Below, piece after piece: positions 14,784-26,647 of a stretch of 64,000 nt of DNA. Location of the stretch: assembly GCA_026393755.1 (NCBI GenBank), contig JAPKZO010000005.1, positions 1-64,000 on the forward strand, read 5' to 3'. Within the stretch, counting starts at the first letter, position 1, and the number at the start of each line of letters is the position of its first letter. The DNA is from Acidobacteriota bacterium (lineage in GTDB: Bacteria > Acidobacteriota > Vicinamibacteria > Vicinamibacterales > JAKQTR01). The position numbers and the translations under genes are program-made. The notes below the pieces were generated by a model. It ran no database searches. It saw only the letters and a program-made list of their open reading frames with translations, and was not told the origin of the DNA.

Positions 14784-16918
14784 CACTTCGTGCGTGGCCC
14801 GGCCGGTCCCATCCGCTTGGCGCGACATGGGACGGTCTGGGCGTCAACTTCGCCCTCTTTTCGGAACACGCGACAGCAGTCGATCTCTGCCTGTTCGACT
14901 CGGCCGACGGTGCGCGCGAATCATGTCGCGTCAGACTGCCGGAGCGGACCGATCACGTCTGGCATGGCTACCTCCCCGACGTCCGGCCTGGACAGCTGTA
15001 CGGATACCGTGTGCACGGGCCGTATGCGCCGCAGGACGGCCATCGATTCAACCCCTCGAAGATCCTGCTCGACCCGTACGCCAAGGCGATCGGCCGGAAG
15101 CTGCTGTGGGACGACGCGATCTTCGGATTCGGGCGTGACGCGCATCAGCAGGATGTGACGCCCGACACGCGCGACGATGCGGCGGTGGCGCCCCTCGCGG
15201 CGGTCATCGATCCGGCGTTTACGTGGGGCGAGGATCGGCGGCCGCAGACGCCATGGCATAAGACGATCCTCTACGAGCTGCACGTGAAGGGATTCACCTG
15301 CCGCCATCCGGGCGTGCCCGAGCCGCTGCGGGGAACGTATCTGGGCGTGTCGTCGGACGCGGTGCTGCAGCACATGCGGGAACTGGGCGTCACCGCCGTG
15401 GAGCTGATGCCGGTCCATTTTCACGCGACCGATCGCCATCTGGTCGCCCGCGGCCTCACCAACTACTGGGGGTACAACTCGCTGGCCTATTTCGCGCCCG
15501 ACGTCCGCTACGCCTCGGCCAGGGGCCGGATGGCGGCGGTGCGCGAGTTCAAGATGATGGTGCGGGCGCTGCACGAAGCCGGCCTCGAGGTCATTCTCGA
15601 CGTCGTCTACAACCACACGGCCGAAGGCGATCACACCGGGCCGACGCTCTCGATGCGCGGTGTCGACAATGCGTCGTATTACCGGCTGATGCCCGCGCAA
15701 CCGCGCCGGTACCAGGACTTTACCGGCTGCGGCAACACGCTGAATCTGCGCCACCCGCGCGTGCTGCAGCTCATCATGGACAGCCTTCGGTACTGGGTCG
15801 TCGACATGCACGTCGACGGCTTCCGGTTCGATCTGGCCAGCGCGCTGGCCAGGGAACTGTTCGAAGTCGACAAGCTCGGGTCGTTTTTCGACATCATTCA
15901 GCAGGATCCCGTGCTCTCGCGGGTCAAGCTGATTGCCGAACCGTGGGATCTGGGTGAGGGAGGGTACCAGGTCGGCAACTTCCCGGCCGGCTGGACGGAA
16001 TGGAACGGCCGGTACCGCGATCTGGTCCGCCGCTTCTGGCGCGGCGAGAGCGATCAAGTGCCGGAACTGGCCAGCCGGCTCGCAGGCAGCAGCGACTTGT
16101 ACGCGCAGGGCGGCCGGCGTCCCTATGCGAGCATCAACTTCGTGACGTCACACGACGGGTTCACGCTGCGTGATCTGGTCAGCTATCAGGTGAAACGCAA
16201 CGACGCGAATGGCGAAGGCAACGTCGATGGCGAGCCGAACAACCTGAGCGCGAATTACGGGGTGGAAGGGCCGACCGATGACGCCGCCGTGCTCGCGCTG
16301 CGCGCGCGGCAGATGCGCAATCTGCTGGCCACGCTGCTGCTGTCGCAGGGCGTGCCGATGTTGTGCGCGGGCGACGAGTTCGGGCGGACCCAGCGCGGCA
16401 ACAACAACGCCTACTGCCAGGATAACGACATCAGCTGGCTCGACTGGAACCTGGACCGCGAACAGGCCGGCCTGCTGGCGTTTGTCCGCGATCTGGTGCG
16501 GCTCCGCATCAGTCATCCGTCCCTGCACCGGCGGACGTTCTTTCGCGGACACGACGGCCGCGGTCACGACGCCGCCGACATTCTGTGGTTCGATCCAGCC
16601 GGGCGCGAGATGACCGATGCCACGTGGAACGCCCCCCACGCCCGTTCGCTCGGCGCGATGCTCGTCGGGGACGCGATCGCGGAGCTCGACGACCGGGGCG
16701 CGCCGATCCGCGACGACACGCTGCTCATCCTGCTGAATGCCGACACGGCGCCCGTCCCCTTTACTCTTCCCGGATCGACCGCAGGACGCGGCTGGACATG
16801 CCTGCTCGATACAGCCGGAGCGCCTCCGGCCATCCCCGTTGTGGCCGGCCCTGCGGGTGCTGATTGCGCCGTCTATCCGCTCGGCGCCCAGTCTGTGGCG
16901 CTGCTCAGGCTGGATTGA
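14780..16918 (+). CDS. glgX: Glycogen debranching enzyme GlgX
   Basis: A 712-residue GH13 isoamylase-type enzyme that hydrolyses alpha-1,6 branches of glycogen. An N-terminal CBM48-like domain ([20 protein letters not shown]) precedes the catalytic barrel. GH13 regions are visible: [23 protein letters not shown] with the nucleophile Asp, [10 protein letters not shown] with the acid/base Glu, and [14 protein letters not shown]. Length is normal. Translation is coupled to lemA by a 4-nt overlap, an unusual pairing. Confidence 0.96.
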   Translation: MTLRAWPGRSHPLGATWDGLGVNFALFSEHATAVDLCLFDSADGARESCRVRLPERTDHVWHGYLPDVRPGQLYGYRVHGPYAPQDGHRFNPSKILLDPYAKAIGRKLLWDDAIFGFGRDAHQQDVTPDTRDDAAVAPLAAVIDPAFTWGEDRRPQTPWHKTILYELHVKGFTCRHPGVPEPLRGTYLGVSSDAVLQHMRELGVTAVELMPVHFHATDRHLVARGLTNYWGYNSLAYFAPDVRYASARGRMAAVREFKMMVRALHEAGLEVILDVVYNHTAEGDHTGPTLSMRGVDNASYYRLMPAQPRRYQDFTGCGNTLNLRHPRVLQLIMDSLRYWVVDMHVDGFRFDLASALARELFEVDKLGSFFDIIQQDPVLSRVKLIAEPWDLGEGGYQVGNFPAGWTEWNGRYRDLVRRFWRGESDQVPELASRLAGSSDLYAQGGRRPYASINFVTSHDGFTLRDLVSYQVKRNDANGEGNVDGEPNNLSANYGVEGPTDDAAVLALRARQMRNLLATLLLSQGVPMLCAGDEFGRTQRGNNNAYCQDNDISWLDWNLDREQAGLLAFVRDLVRLRISHPSLHRRTFFRGHDGRGHDAADILWFDPAGREMTDATWNAPHARSLGAMLVGDAIAELDDRGAPIRDDTLLILLNADTAPVPFTLPGSTAGRGWTCLLDTAGAPPAIPVVAGPAGADCAVYPLGAQSVALLRLD

Positions 16919-16969
16919 GGGGTTAGCCCCGACCCCTTGGCGCGGTGTTGAGCACAATCACTCCGGGAG

Positions 16970-18259
16970 TCACTCGCGTTCGACATTGAGTCTCAGAAAA
17001 TGCGTGGCGCACGAGATGCAGGGGTCGAAGTTCCGAATGACCTGCTCGCACTGCCGCGTCAGGGCCTCGACGGGAGTCGTGACGCGCGGCGTGACGAACT
17101 CGCGCAGGTCCGCTTCCATCATCTTCAGATTCTGCGATGTCGGCGGAACGATCTTCGCGTCCAGCACCTGCCCTCGCGGATTGACGCGGTAGCGATGGAA
17201 GAGGATTCCGCGCGGGGCCTCGGTGCACGCGTAGCCGACACCAGGCGCGGGCCTGACATCGGCAACGGCCTGGGCGGGCTTCTCGTACGACGTGATGATG
17301 CGCAGCGCCTCGTCGCACGCGTACACAATTTCGACGGCCCTGACGATGATGCTCTTGAACGGATTGTGACAGGCGGGCCCGAGGCCAGCCCCGGCGGCAA
17401 CCTGGTTGGCGATGGGCGAGAGCCGATCGTGATTCAGGTTGTAGCGCGCCAGCGGCCCCACCAGGTACGGGCCTCGTCCAGTGCGTATGGAATGGAGCGC
17501 GGTCGAGTGGGCGACGTGCTGCTCTTCAAAATGCTGGTCATACTCCCGGACCGCGACGTCAAGCCCGCTGCTGGACGCGAGGCGCCCGTCGTTCATCGGG
17601 TAGTCGTGTGGGTGTCGAAGGGCCACGTACTCGTAGTCGCGCTCGAAGTCGGGGAACGGCAGGCCGGCCGTGAACATGACGGCCTCGATCGCAGCATCGC
17701 GGGCCCACTTGAGCTTCTCGGCGAGGGGCGCAAGTTCGGCTTTGGTCGGCACCTTGTAGAATCCGCCGACGCGCACGCTGACGGGATGGATCTCGCGACC
17801 GCCGACCAGCGCGACCAGATCGTTGCCGGTCTTCTTGATCCGGAGCGCGCGCTGCACGACCGGCAGGTGGTCCCGTGCCATCGCGACCGCGTCCTGGTAG
17901 CCTAGAAAATCCGGCGCATGCAGAAAGAACACGTGGAGCGCGTGACTCTCGATCCATTCGCCGCAATACAGCAGCCGGCGCAACTGCCGCACCTCCTCCG
18001 ACACGGTGACGCCGAAGGCGTCCTCGATCGCCTGCGCCGCGCTCATCTGATACGCCACCGGACAGATGCCGCAAATGCGCGCGACGATGTCGATCACCTC
18101 GTCGTACGATCGCCCGCGCAGGAAGGCCTCGAAGAACCGCGGCGGCTCGAAGATCGTGACCTTGACGTCGGTCACCTTGCCGTCCTTCACCTTCACCGTC
18201 AGGCCGCCCTCGCCTTCGACCCGGGCGAGCATGTCGACCTTGATGGTCTTAACGCTCAT
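16970..18259 (-). CDS. hydA: [NiFe]-hydrogenase large subunit, group 3b-like (HydA)
   Basis: A 429-residue catalytic subunit that binds the NiFe(CN)2CO site. The L1 motif is [10 protein letters not shown] (C63, C66) and the L2 motif is DPCISCATH (C414, C417), so all four ligands are present. The short tail after L2 (FLRLNVERE) would be removed by a maturation protease, which is not encoded here. L1 ending in PxxY and the hydBGDA setting point to the soluble NAD(P)-linked group 3b (sulfhydrogenase). ATG at 18259 has an AAGGAGAG ribosome site; it overlaps hydD by 11 nt. Confidence 0.95.
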   Translation of the reverse strand: MSVKTIKVDMLARVEGEGGLTVKVKDGKVTDVKVTIFEPPRFFEAFLRGRSYDEVIDIVARICGICPVAYQMSAAQAIEDAFGVTVSEEVRQLRRLLYCGEWIESHALHVFFLHAPDFLGYQDAVAMARDHLPVVQRALRIKKTGNDLVALVGGREIHPVSVRVGGFYKVPTKAELAPLAEKLKWARDAAIEAVMFTAGLPFPDFERDYEYVALRHPHDYPMNDGRLASSSGLDVAVREYDQHFEEQHVAHSTALHSIRTGRGPYLVGPLARYNLNHDRLSPIANQVAAGAGLGPACHNPFKSIIVRAVEIVYACDEALRIITSYEKPAQAVADVRPAPGVGYACTEAPRGILFHRYRVNPRGQVLDAKIVPPTSQNLKMMEADLREFVTPRVTTPVEALTRQCEQVIRNFDPCISCATHFLRLNVERE

Positions 18260-19028
18260 TGGCTTCACTCTCCTTGCGGAAGGCCTCGGCGCAGGCATTG
18301 AAGCCGCGGAACTGCCGTACGAGCTGTTCGTTGGTCACCTGTTGCGCCCGCCACGCGGCGGCGAGTGATGCCGTGTTGGCCGCCTCCTTCGGACCGAAAC
18401 ACCCGAAGCAGCCGCGATGATACGTCGGGCAGAGCGCGCCGCAGCCGGCCTGCGTCACCGGCCCCAGGCACGTCGGCCCGAACGCGATGAGTCCGCAGAC
18501 GTTCCCCTTCAGTTTGCACTCGACGCACACGCTGTAGTTTGGAATGTCCGGCTTTCGGCCGTTGAGGTACGCGCTCAGCACTTCCACCAGCTGGGTCTTG
18601 CTGACGGGGCACCCGCGGAGTTCAAAATCCACAGCGACGTGATCGCGGATGGGGGTCGACTTATTGAGCGTCTCGATGTAGGCCGGGGTGGCGTAGACAA
18701 TCGAGACATAGTCGTTCACGTCCTTGAAGTTGCGCAGCGCCTGGATGCCGCCGGCGGTCGCGCACGCGCCAATCGACACGAGCACCTTCGAGGCGCGGCG
18801 AATCCTGTGGATGCGTTCCGCGTCGTGCGGCGTGGTAATCGATCCTTCGACCAGCGACAGATCGTACGGCCCCTTGGCCACGGCCCTCGACACTTCAGCG
18901 AAATTCGCGATCTCCAGGGCGCCGGCCACCTCGAGCAGTTCGTCCTCGCAATCGAGCAGCGACAACTGGCAGCCGTCGCACGAGGCGAACTTCCAGACGG
19001 CCAGTCTGGGTTTGGATCCGCGTGCCAT
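18249..19028 (-). CDS. hydD: Hydrogenase small subunit, group 3b-like (HydD)
   Basis: A 259-residue Fe-S small subunit that carries electrons from the NiFe site. The proximal-cluster motif is [13 protein letters not shown] near residue 15. Other cysteines are in [26 protein letters not shown] and the C-terminal stretch containing [16 protein letters not shown] and [12 protein letters not shown]. There is no Tat signal, in agreement with a cytoplasmic enzyme. It sits 1 nt after hydG and overlaps hydA. Confidence 0.95.
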   Translation of the reverse strand: MARGSKPRLAVWKFASCDGCQLSLLDCEDELLEVAGALEIANFAEVSRAVAKGPYDLSLVEGSITTPHDAERIHRIRRASKVLVSIGACATAGGIQALRNFKDVNDYVSIVYATPAYIETLNKSTPIRDHVAVDFELRGCPVSKTQLVEVLSAYLNGRKPDIPNYSVCVECKLKGNVCGLIAFGPTCLGPVTQAGCGALCPTYHRGCFGCFGPKEAANTASLAAAWRAQQVTNEQLVRQFRGFNACAEAFRKESEANER

Positions 19029-19029
19029 A

Positions 19030-19869
19030 TCAGATCTCCCGCCGGGACAACAGCTCCCGGATCGCGTCGTAGCGAAACACCGGCCCGTCCTTGCAGATGA
19101 AGGCGGCGCCGCACTGGCAGTGTCCGCACAACCCGATGCCGCACTTCATGTTGCGTTCCATCGACAGGTAGATGTGATCCGCGTCGATGCCGCGCCGTTC
19201 GAGCTCGAGCGCGGTGAATCGCATCATGATCTCTGGACCACAGATCATCGCCACCGTCCGTGTCCGGTCGAACGGCGCCTTCGGAACGAGTTTCGTGACG
19301 ACGCCGACGTTGCCGTTCCACCCCTCGGTGGCGCGATCGACGGTCACGTAGACCTCGATGTCGAGTCGCGCGCGCCAGGCTTCGAGCTGCTTGCGGAACA
19401 GGATGTCGCCCGGCGTTCGGGTGCCGTAGAGGATGACGACCCTGCCGTAGCGATCGCGATTGGCGAGCACGTGATAGATGGTCGGCCGCAGGGGTGCCAG
19501 GCCGATCCCGCCCGCGACGACGACCACGTCGTGGCCTTCCGCCTGCGCCACCGGCCAGCCGACGCCAAAGGGCCCGCGAACCCCCAGCATGTCGCCGGCT
19601 CTCAGCGCTCGCATGGCCCGGGTCACCGCCCCGACCGCGCGAGTGGTGTGCACGAGCGTCGCCTGGCCGCCGGGATCGCCGCTGATTGAGATCGGCACCT
19701 CGCCGATGCCGTGGACGTAGAGCATGTTGAACTGCCCGGCCGAGAAACCGAACGGCTGGTGTCCCGCCGCCCGCCCCAGTTCGAGCGTGAAGGCGTCATC
19801 GGTCTCCCGGTGCACCTGCCGGACCTTGTAGAGATCGGGCAGCATGGGACTCTGTTCCGCTCCGTTCAT
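19030..19869 (-). CDS. hydG: Hydrogenase FAD/NAD(P)-binding subunit (HydG)
   Basis: A 279-residue ferredoxin-NADP reductase-like subunit that passes electrons between NAD(P)H and the hydrogenase module. [20 protein letters not shown] is the FAD-binding region, [15 protein letters not shown] the NAD(P) site, and a C-terminal [12 protein letters not shown] binds a [2Fe-2S] cluster. I prefer the ATG at 19869 ([10 protein letters not shown]) because a GAGG site lies 8 nt upstream, just past the stop of the preceding gene. The ATG at 19899 adds ten residues but has no ribosome site. Confidence 0.92.
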   Translation of the reverse strand: MNGAEQSPMLPDLYKVRQVHRETDDAFTLELGRAAGHQPFGFSAGQFNMLYVHGIGEVPISISGDPGGQATLVHTTRAVGAVTRAMRALRAGDMLGVRGPFGVGWPVAQAEGHDVVVVAGGIGLAPLRPTIYHVLANRDRYGRVVILYGTRTPGDILFRKQLEAWRARLDIEVYVTVDRATEGWNGNVGVVTKLVPKAPFDRTRTVAMICGPEIMMRFTALELERRGIDADHIYLSMERNMKCGIGLCGHCQCGAAFICKDGPVFRYDAIRELLSRREI

Positions 19870-19882
19870 CACCAGCACCTCG

Positions 19883-20344
19883 TCAGTCACGCACGCCATA
19901 GAGATCGAGCAGTTGCCAGCGGGTGGCGTCGAGGCGCTGCTCGATGATTCCGGCGAACCGCTTCATCAGTTCGTACCCGAGGTCGTGGTCGTTCTCGCAC
20001 TTGGTCCGCATGCAGCGGGCGTCGAGCGAGATCATTCGCGTTGGCTCGACGGCGCGGGCGTCGAACCGCCATCGATACGGCGGGAGCAGCCACGACCAGC
20101 CGAGCACGTCACCCTCTCCGTACGTGTCGATGGCCACGGCGCCCTTCTGAGGGGCGAATGCCTCCACCGCCACCTTTCCGTCGCGGAGAATGAAGAAGTG
20201 ATTGGCCTCCTGGCCCTGGCGGAACACGAACGCGCCCGCCTCGAACCGCACGTTGGAGGCGCAGCCGACCAGCAGCGCCAGGTGCTCCTGCCGCAGGCCC
20301 TTCAGGAACGGATGCTCCGCGAGGATAGGTTCGAGTGTGTGCAT
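19883..20344 (-). CDS. Single-domain cyclic nucleotide-binding protein in the hydrogenase operon
   Basis: A 153-residue protein made of one CRP-type cNMP-binding beta-roll (about residues 5-125) plus the following helix. Features include ILAEHPFLKGLRQEHLALL, GAFVFRQGQEANHFFILRDG and TYGEGDVLGWSWLLPPYRWR. It ends at LLDLYGVRD with no helix-turn-helix, so it cannot be a normal CRP-like regulator. The start is taken at 20344 because AAGGAG lies 6 nt upstream; the ATG at 20350 touches that site. It lies between hydB and hydG, so a direct role in controlling the hydrogenase is a reasonable inference. Confidence 0.85.
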   Translation of the reverse strand: MHTLEPILAEHPFLKGLRQEHLALLVGCASNVRFEAGAFVFRQGQEANHFFILRDGKVAVEAFAPQKGAVAIDTYGEGDVLGWSWLLPPYRWRFDARAVEPTRMISLDARCMRTKCENDHDLGYELMKRFAGIIEQRLDATRWQLLDLYGVRD

Positions 20345-20354
20345 CGACATCTCC

Positions 20355-21512
<1,158 letters not shown>

Positions 21513-21570
21513 GGCTCACGTGACGCGAGGCGTTCATTCGGTGATTCTCGCACAGCGGCGCCAGCCCGGG

Positions 21571-21576
21571 TAGAAT
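21571..21576 (+). promoter_or_regulatory. Possible -10 box for the gene at 21605
   Basis: TAGAAT is followed by a predicted start near 21583 and an untranslated leader of about 22 nt before the GTG at 21605. The leader contains GGAGG (21582-21586), which is too far from the GTG to be its ribosome site. Confidence 0.3.
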
Positions 21577-21604
21577 TACTGGAGGCGATTCTGGCAACCT
21601 GCGC

Positions 21605-24478
21605 GTGCAACCCGCTTCAAAGACGCCAGACGGGGGTCTGAAGGCCGATTGGACGCTGCTTCGGCGAGAGAACACCGTGACATTCCGTTCATTGGGCGCA
21701 TGGGCCACGGCGGGCGTGGCGCTGTGGACCTCGCTCGGCGTACTCGACGTGATCGACGGACCATCAGGTGCCGTCAGGATCGCCATGCTGCCGGGGCTCG
21801 CACAACTGGCTGGAGCCGTCTCGCTGGCGGTGCTGCTCGGCGTACTGTTCGAGCTCCGGGCCGAATCCGGCAGGCACGCGACCGATCCCGTCGTTCCGCT
21901 CTACGGGCTGGCTGTGCTGCTGCTCCCCTACTTGCCGTGGCTGGCCGATGGGTTGCCTGTCCTGCGCGTGTTCGCGGGCCCGGGCCGCTATCTCGTGTGG
22001 GCCATCGTGCTTGCCCAGGTGATATGGGCCGTTCTCGGCTCGGGCAGCGGGCGCCAGGTCGTTGCCACGCTCCACGCGCTGCCCACCTTTCGCGCCTTCG
22101 TCATCGTCTTTTCGGTGACCGCGCTCGCGCTGGTCGGGGCCTCCCGCGGGATGGCGCCATCCGGATTGCGCCCTGGCGGCGATGAACCCCACTACCTGGT
22201 CGCCACACAGAGTCTGGTCGCCGATGGTGATCTCAACGTCGCGAACAACTATCGGCTGCGATCATACTCGGCGTACTACGCCAACGACCTGGATGCTCGC
22301 GCCGCGCCGGGGGGATCCGCGCTCGTACCGATTGGGCTGCCGTTGATCCTCGCGCCTGCCTTCTCGGTGGCCGGCTACACGGGTGTCGCGTTCTTGCTGG
22401 GCTTGCTGGCGGCTCTCTCGGCCGCGGTGGTCTGGGTGTGGGCCCGGCGAGTGACTGGTTCGGTCTCCGCCGCGACGTTCGCGTGGGCGACGACGTCGCT
22501 GTCGGTGCCGGTGGTGGTGGGCAGCGTCACCGTGTCACCCGACGTTCCAGCGGCGCTGCTCCTCGTCCTGGTTGGGACCTTCTCGCTGTGGAACGCGGCG
22601 ATGACCAGCCAGGAAGATCCAGCGCCGGGGCCACCGCTGGGCTTGTGGCGCTCGCTTCTGCTCGGTCTCGCTGCCGGGGCGCTGCCGTGGCTCAATGCCG
22701 CATATCTTCCGGCCGCAGGCGTCATTGCGGGCGTCGGGGTGTGGCGCTGCTGGCGGGCGCTGCGTGCGGCTGGTCGAGGGCGGCTGGTGGCGTGCATCGG
22801 CCTGATCGCGGCGCCCTGCGCTGCCAGCGTGGCTGGCTGGCTGGCGTTCAATGTCGCCACGACTGGTTCCGTGTGGTCGTCGCCCGCGTACGTTGGACGT
22901 GCGGCCCAGTTTCCCGGGTTTGCTCTGGTTGGACGGTATGCGTTTGCGCTGCTGGTCGACCAGGAATATGGCGCGATGAGCTATGCGCCGGCTTTCGCCA
23001 TTGCGATCATCGGACTCTGGGCCCTGTGGCAGCAACGGGGGCAGGCTCGCATGTTCGCGATCGAGGTGAGCCTGCTGCTCGGCGCGCTGGTCGGATCGGC
23101 GGCAGTGCTGAGCGCGTGGCAAGGAGGGCCGTCACGTCCCGGCGAGCTGGTGCTGCCCGCGTTGCTGGTGGCCGCAGTGCCGCTGGCCTGGGAGTATCGC
23201 CGTGCCGGAGCGCACCCGGAACGCCGGGCTATGTACCGGCTGCTGCTCTTGATGGGTCTCGGAGCGAGCGTCGCCACGTTGACCGTGCGGGGCGGAGGGC
23301 TCATGGCGCTTGGGCACGATGGCATCTCTCGCCTGATCGAGTGGTTGTCGCCCAACTGGCACCTCGCGACATACGCACCGGATCTGATCGGGCAGTCGGC
23401 CTGGCTCGGCCTGGCGCAGGCCGCGATCTGGCTGGCGTCCGTGCTGATTGGCACGGGGCTGGTCGGATGGCTCTGGACGCGAGGCGGGCGGCCGGCCGAT
23501 TCGCGCATCGGACGCGGACCCGCCTTCCTCCGCGCTGACGCGGGCTTCCTGCTCGCGGTCCTGCTGGCCACCGGCATCATGCCCATCATGATCAGCTCCT
23601 GGCTCAAGCCCGCTCCGGACGCGCGGGACCGAAGCCATATCGAGATGCTCGACAGTTTCGATCCGCATGCACGGCCGTTGGCCCTGCGGATGGACCCGCT
23701 CTCTGTCATCGACGCGCGAACGGTCCCGAGCCTGTTCGAGTTGTCCGCCAGGCCCGCGGCCCTGGCTGCTGGCGATCAGGAAGACGCGCAGTTCAACGTC
23801 CGGTTTGCGTTGCCCGCGGGACGGTATCGCATCGAGGTGATCGGACGTCGGTCGCTATCGGACGAGAGCCCGCTCTCGGGGCGGCTGGCGCTTCGAGCCG
23901 GGACCTGGGGCGGCGCGATGACGGAGTGGGCCATCGAGGGCACCAACTCGCGCCAGTGGAGTGATGTCTTCGATCTCCCGGCTGACATGGGCATGGTGAG
24001 CTTTGCCACCTCGGGCAAACTCGGGAAGCAGGTCACCGCGCTCCGGATCGTTCCGTACCGCGTCGTGCCGTTTCTGGATCGGATCGCGGCCGACCACGTG
24101 CGCGCGGCTGCGGCGTTCGACCGCCTGCTGTTTCTGTTCCACGACGATAACGTGTATCCCGACGCGACCGGCTTCTGGGTGCGCGGAGCCGGCCGGGCCA
24201 GAGTGTCGGTCGTCTCACGAACCGGCCTGCTGATCGCAGACCTGCGACTCGTGCTGCACACCGTCGTACCGAACACGATTCACATCGAGATGCCGGATCG
24301 CGTCTGGTCTGAACAACTGGCGGCAGACGAGGAACGGGAGATTCTGATCAAGCCCACGTCACTCGATGGGACCGTGCGGCTGGTCATCAGCGCCGAACGC
24401 GGCTACTATCCGGTTGATTCAACGCCGGGCAGCACCGACCGGCGGCACCTCGGCTGCTACGTCCGGATTGTCGAGTAA
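21605..24478 (+). CDS. Large multi-pass membrane protein, GT-C glycosyltransferase-like
   Basis: A 957-residue protein with about 12-14 hydrophobic segments in its first 660 residues and a soluble beta-rich C-terminal domain. The loop near residues 190-197 reads GGDEPHYLV, followed by GDLNVANNY; an acidic DE pair in the first external loop is typical of lipid-linked (GT-C) sugar transferases. The C-terminal region after residue 690 has a jelly-roll look (RYRIEVIGRRSLSDESPLSG). The start is GTG at 21605; an upstream alternative is not evident. Substrate unknown. It starts 92 bp from divergent hydB. Confidence 0.65.
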   Translation: MQPASKTPDGGLKADWTLLRRENTVTFRSLGAWATAGVALWTSLGVLDVIDGPSGAVRIAMLPGLAQLAGAVSLAVLLGVLFELRAESGRHATDPVVPLYGLAVLLLPYLPWLADGLPVLRVFAGPGRYLVWAIVLAQVIWAVLGSGSGRQVVATLHALPTFRAFVIVFSVTALALVGASRGMAPSGLRPGGDEPHYLVATQSLVADGDLNVANNYRLRSYSAYYANDLDARAAPGGSALVPIGLPLILAPAFSVAGYTGVAFLLGLLAALSAAVVWVWARRVTGSVSAATFAWATTSLSVPVVVGSVTVSPDVPAALLLVLVGTFSLWNAAMTSQEDPAPGPPLGLWRSLLLGLAAGALPWLNAAYLPAAGVIAGVGVWRCWRALRAAGRGRLVACIGLIAAPCAASVAGWLAFNVATTGSVWSSPAYVGRAAQFPGFALVGRYAFALLVDQEYGAMSYAPAFAIAIIGLWALWQQRGQARMFAIEVSLLLGALVGSAAVLSAWQGGPSRPGELVLPALLVAAVPLAWEYRRAGAHPERRAMYRLLLLMGLGASVATLTVRGGGLMALGHDGISRLIEWLSPNWHLATYAPDLIGQSAWLGLAQAAIWLASVLIGTGLVGWLWTRGGRPADSRIGRGPAFLRADAGFLLAVLLATGIMPIMISSWLKPAPDARDRSHIEMLDSFDPHARPLALRMDPLSVIDARTVPSLFELSARPAALAAGDQEDAQFNVRFALPAGRYRIEVIGRRSLSDESPLSGRLALRAGTWGGAMTEWAIEGTNSRQWSDVFDLPADMGMVSFATSGKLGKQVTALRIVPYRVVPFLDRIAADHVRAAAAFDRLLFLFHDDNVYPDATGFWVRGAGRARVSVVSRTGLLIADLRLVLHTVVPNTIHIEMPDRVWSEQLAADEEREILIKPTSLDGTVRLVISAERGYYPVDSTPGSTDRRHLGCYVRIVE

Positions 24479-24546
24479 GAACCCTGGCGGCACTCAGGGT
24501 CCTGAGCCGCATTCTCACCCCGCAAACGCGACGGAAGGAGATCACC

Positions 24547-25044
24547 ATGGCGATGAGAGACGGGTTGCTCCCGGAGTTCGATCACGAAATGGCCGTCACC
24601 CGCAAGCTCCTCGAACGGGTCGCCGAAGACCGGTTCGCCTTCCAGCCCCACGAGAAGTCGATGACGCTGGGCCGTCTGGCGGCACACCTGGCCGATATCC
24701 CGACCTGGGGCCAAACCATCCTCCAGGAGGCGGAGTTCAACATGGTGTCCGGCGCCCCGCACGTCACGCGGCCTCTGTCGACCCGGGCCGACGTACTGGA
24801 CGTGTTCGACGGCAACATCAAGAAGATCCGCGGACTGCTGGCGGGGATGAGCGACGCGGACCTGATGAGTCCGTGGACCTTCAAGCAGGACGGCCGGGAG
24901 ATGTTCTCGATGCCGCGCGTGGCGGCGTGGCGCTCGTGGGTGATGAGTCACCTGATTCATCACCGGGGCCAGTTGAGCGTCTACCTTCGGCACACAGGCT
25001 CCAAGGTGCCGAGCATCTATGGCCCGAGTGCGGACGAATCCTGA
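24547..25044 (+). CDS. DinB-like four-helix metal protein
   Basis: A 165-residue DinB/YfiT-superfamily protein. The N-terminal helix MAMRDGLLPEFDHEMAVTRK, TLGRLAAHLADIPTWGQTIL with one His, and the C-terminal SHLIHHRGQLSVYLR with the HxxxHHRGQ-type ligands give the usual three-histidine metal site. Some members are thiol-dependent S-transferases, most are uncharacterised. AAGGAG stands 6 nt before the ATG. The last 26 nt overlap the next gene. Confidence 0.88.
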   Translation: MAMRDGLLPEFDHEMAVTRKLLERVAEDRFAFQPHEKSMTLGRLAAHLADIPTWGQTILQEAEFNMVSGAPHVTRPLSTRADVLDVFDGNIKKIRGLLAGMSDADLMSPWTFKQDGREMFSMPRVAAWRSWVMSHLIHHRGQLSVYLRHTGSKVPSIYGPSADES

Positions 25045-26623
25045 TCGTGATGATCTGCACGCCCTCCCACGCGCTGACGGGACGCGCGCGGCGTCAACGG
25101 CTCGTGTGACGCGCTGGCTGTCGGCGCCGCTTCGCGATGGTCTGGTCGCGCTGGCATTCTGCCTCGTGGCCACGCTCAACACCGGTGGCTACCGGTTCGG
25201 CGTAGGCGATCAGGCGTTCCACCTGCCGGCCATCGAACGTCATCTCGTTCCCGAGTCGTTCCCGCGCGATCGCGTGGTCCTCAACGCCCAGGACGGGCTG
25301 ACCATCATCAACCGCATCGCGGCCCTCGCGGTGTCGACCACCGGAATGACCGTGGCGACGCTATTGGCGGGAGCCTACGTGCTCACGCTCGTACTGCTTC
25401 TGGCCGCCAGCCTCAGCGTCGCCCGTCAGCTGGGGTTGTCTCCCTGGGCCCGGGTCGCCCTCATCGCGGCGATGACGTTGCGCCATCGCGTAGGCCTGAC
25501 CGGCGTGAACACGCTCGAAAGTTACATGCAGCCGAGGATGCTGGCGTTCGCCATCGGCATCACGGCGGTCAGCGCGTATCTCCGGTCCCGGCGGTGGGTG
25601 GCGATCGGCCTCGTGGCGCTCACCGCGGTCGTGCATCCGACGACCGCTGTCTGGTTTGCGATCTGGATCGGCGTGGCGATGTACGTCAGCGACGCGCGAT
25701 GGCGGAGATGGCTGGCCGTGGCGGCTGCCGTGGCCGCCGGCGGGACGGTCTGGGCGGTGGCATGGGGTCCGCTCGCCGAGCGGCTGGTACGGATGGACGC
25801 CGAGTGGCTCGCGGTGCTCGCCGCCAAGGGTTATCTGTTCGCCAACGCCTGGCCCGTCAGCATGTGGCTCGTCGCCGCGCTGTACGTGGGGGTCGTCGTC
25901 ACCGTCTTTCTGGTTCGCCGCTCGTCCGGGCGGCTTCACCCGCGTGAAACCGGTCTGGTCGCCGGCGCGCTGGTGCTGGTCGGAATCTTCTTCGCCACGC
26001 TCCCGCTGGTCGCGCGCGACATCGCGCTGGCTGTGCAACTGCAGGTCTCGAGGCTGTTCTGGATGCTGGACGCGCTGGGCACGATCTACATGGCGTGGGC
26101 CGTCGCTGACGGATCACGAACTCGATCCGGGCCGGCAGCCGACGCCGCGAAGTCCACGAGCCGTCGCGCGATGGTTGTCGCCGCCGTCGTCGTGTGCGCG
26201 GCGGTTGGACGCGGGGCGTACGTGATGTGGATTGAACATCCCGGACGCCCGGTCGTCGAACTGTCTCTGCCGCACACCGACTGGCGGGACGCGATGGACT
26301 GGTTGAAGACGACGCCGGTCGCGACACACGTGCTGGCGGACCCGGGGCACGCGTGGCGCTACGGGAGCAGTGTACGCGTGGCGGCCTCACGCGATGTCTA
26401 TCTGGAAGAGGTCAAGGACGCGGCTCTCGCGATCTACTCACGGGGGGTGGCGATGCGCGTCGCCGAACGGACCGGGGCCCTCGGTTCCTTTGATGCACTC
26501 ACGCCCCAATCGGCGAGGGATCTGGCTCGACGCTTCGAGATTGACTACCTGGTCAGCGAGCACACGCTCGACCTGCCGATCGCCTACCGCAACGCGCGGT
26601 TCCTCATTTATCGGTTGCGTTGA
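25019..26623 (+). CDS. Multi-pass membrane protein, GT-C-like
   Basis: A 534-residue protein with about ten membrane segments and a soluble C-terminal part of roughly 140 residues. GVGDQAFHLPAIERHL (61-76) occupies the position of the acidic first loop of GT-C transferases, but only one acidic residue is present. RHRVGLTGVNTLESYMQPRM follows the third hydrophobic region. The C-terminal domain starts TDWRDAMDWLKTTPVATHVL, a pattern often seen in such membrane proteins. It overlaps the DinB gene by 26 nt. Function not known. Confidence 0.6.
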   Translation: MARVRTNPDRDDLHALPRADGTRAASTARVTRWLSAPLRDGLVALAFCLVATLNTGGYRFGVGDQAFHLPAIERHLVPESFPRDRVVLNAQDGLTIINRIAALAVSTTGMTVATLLAGAYVLTLVLLLAASLSVARQLGLSPWARVALIAAMTLRHRVGLTGVNTLESYMQPRMLAFAIGITAVSAYLRSRRWVAIGLVALTAVVHPTTAVWFAIWIGVAMYVSDARWRRWLAVAAAVAAGGTVWAVAWGPLAERLVRMDAEWLAVLAAKGYLFANAWPVSMWLVAALYVGVVVTVFLVRRSSGRLHPRETGLVAGALVLVGIFFATLPLVARDIALAVQLQVSRLFWMLDALGTIYMAWAVADGSRTRSGPAADAAKSTSRRAMVVAAVVVCAAVGRGAYVMWIEHPGRPVVELSLPHTDWRDAMDWLKTTPVATHVLADPGHAWRYGSSVRVAASRDVYLEEVKDAALAIYSRGVAMRVAERTGALGSFDALTPQSARDLARRFEIDYLVSEHTLDLPIAYRNARFLIYRLR

Positions 26624-26647
26624 TCGACGCCTCCTCCAGGCCTTGAA

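Noticed and set aside
14921-16057. Long open frame antisense to glgX
   Set aside because: High GC makes long antisense frames common; the sense strand has complete GlgX motifs and the antisense product has no recognisable domain. The same applies to the long antisense frames at 29544-31157 and 35491-37074.
16919-16969. GGGG-TTAG-CCCC and nearby CTCCGGGAG repeats between glgX and hydA
   Set aside because: Arms of four to five bases are too short to call as a terminator.
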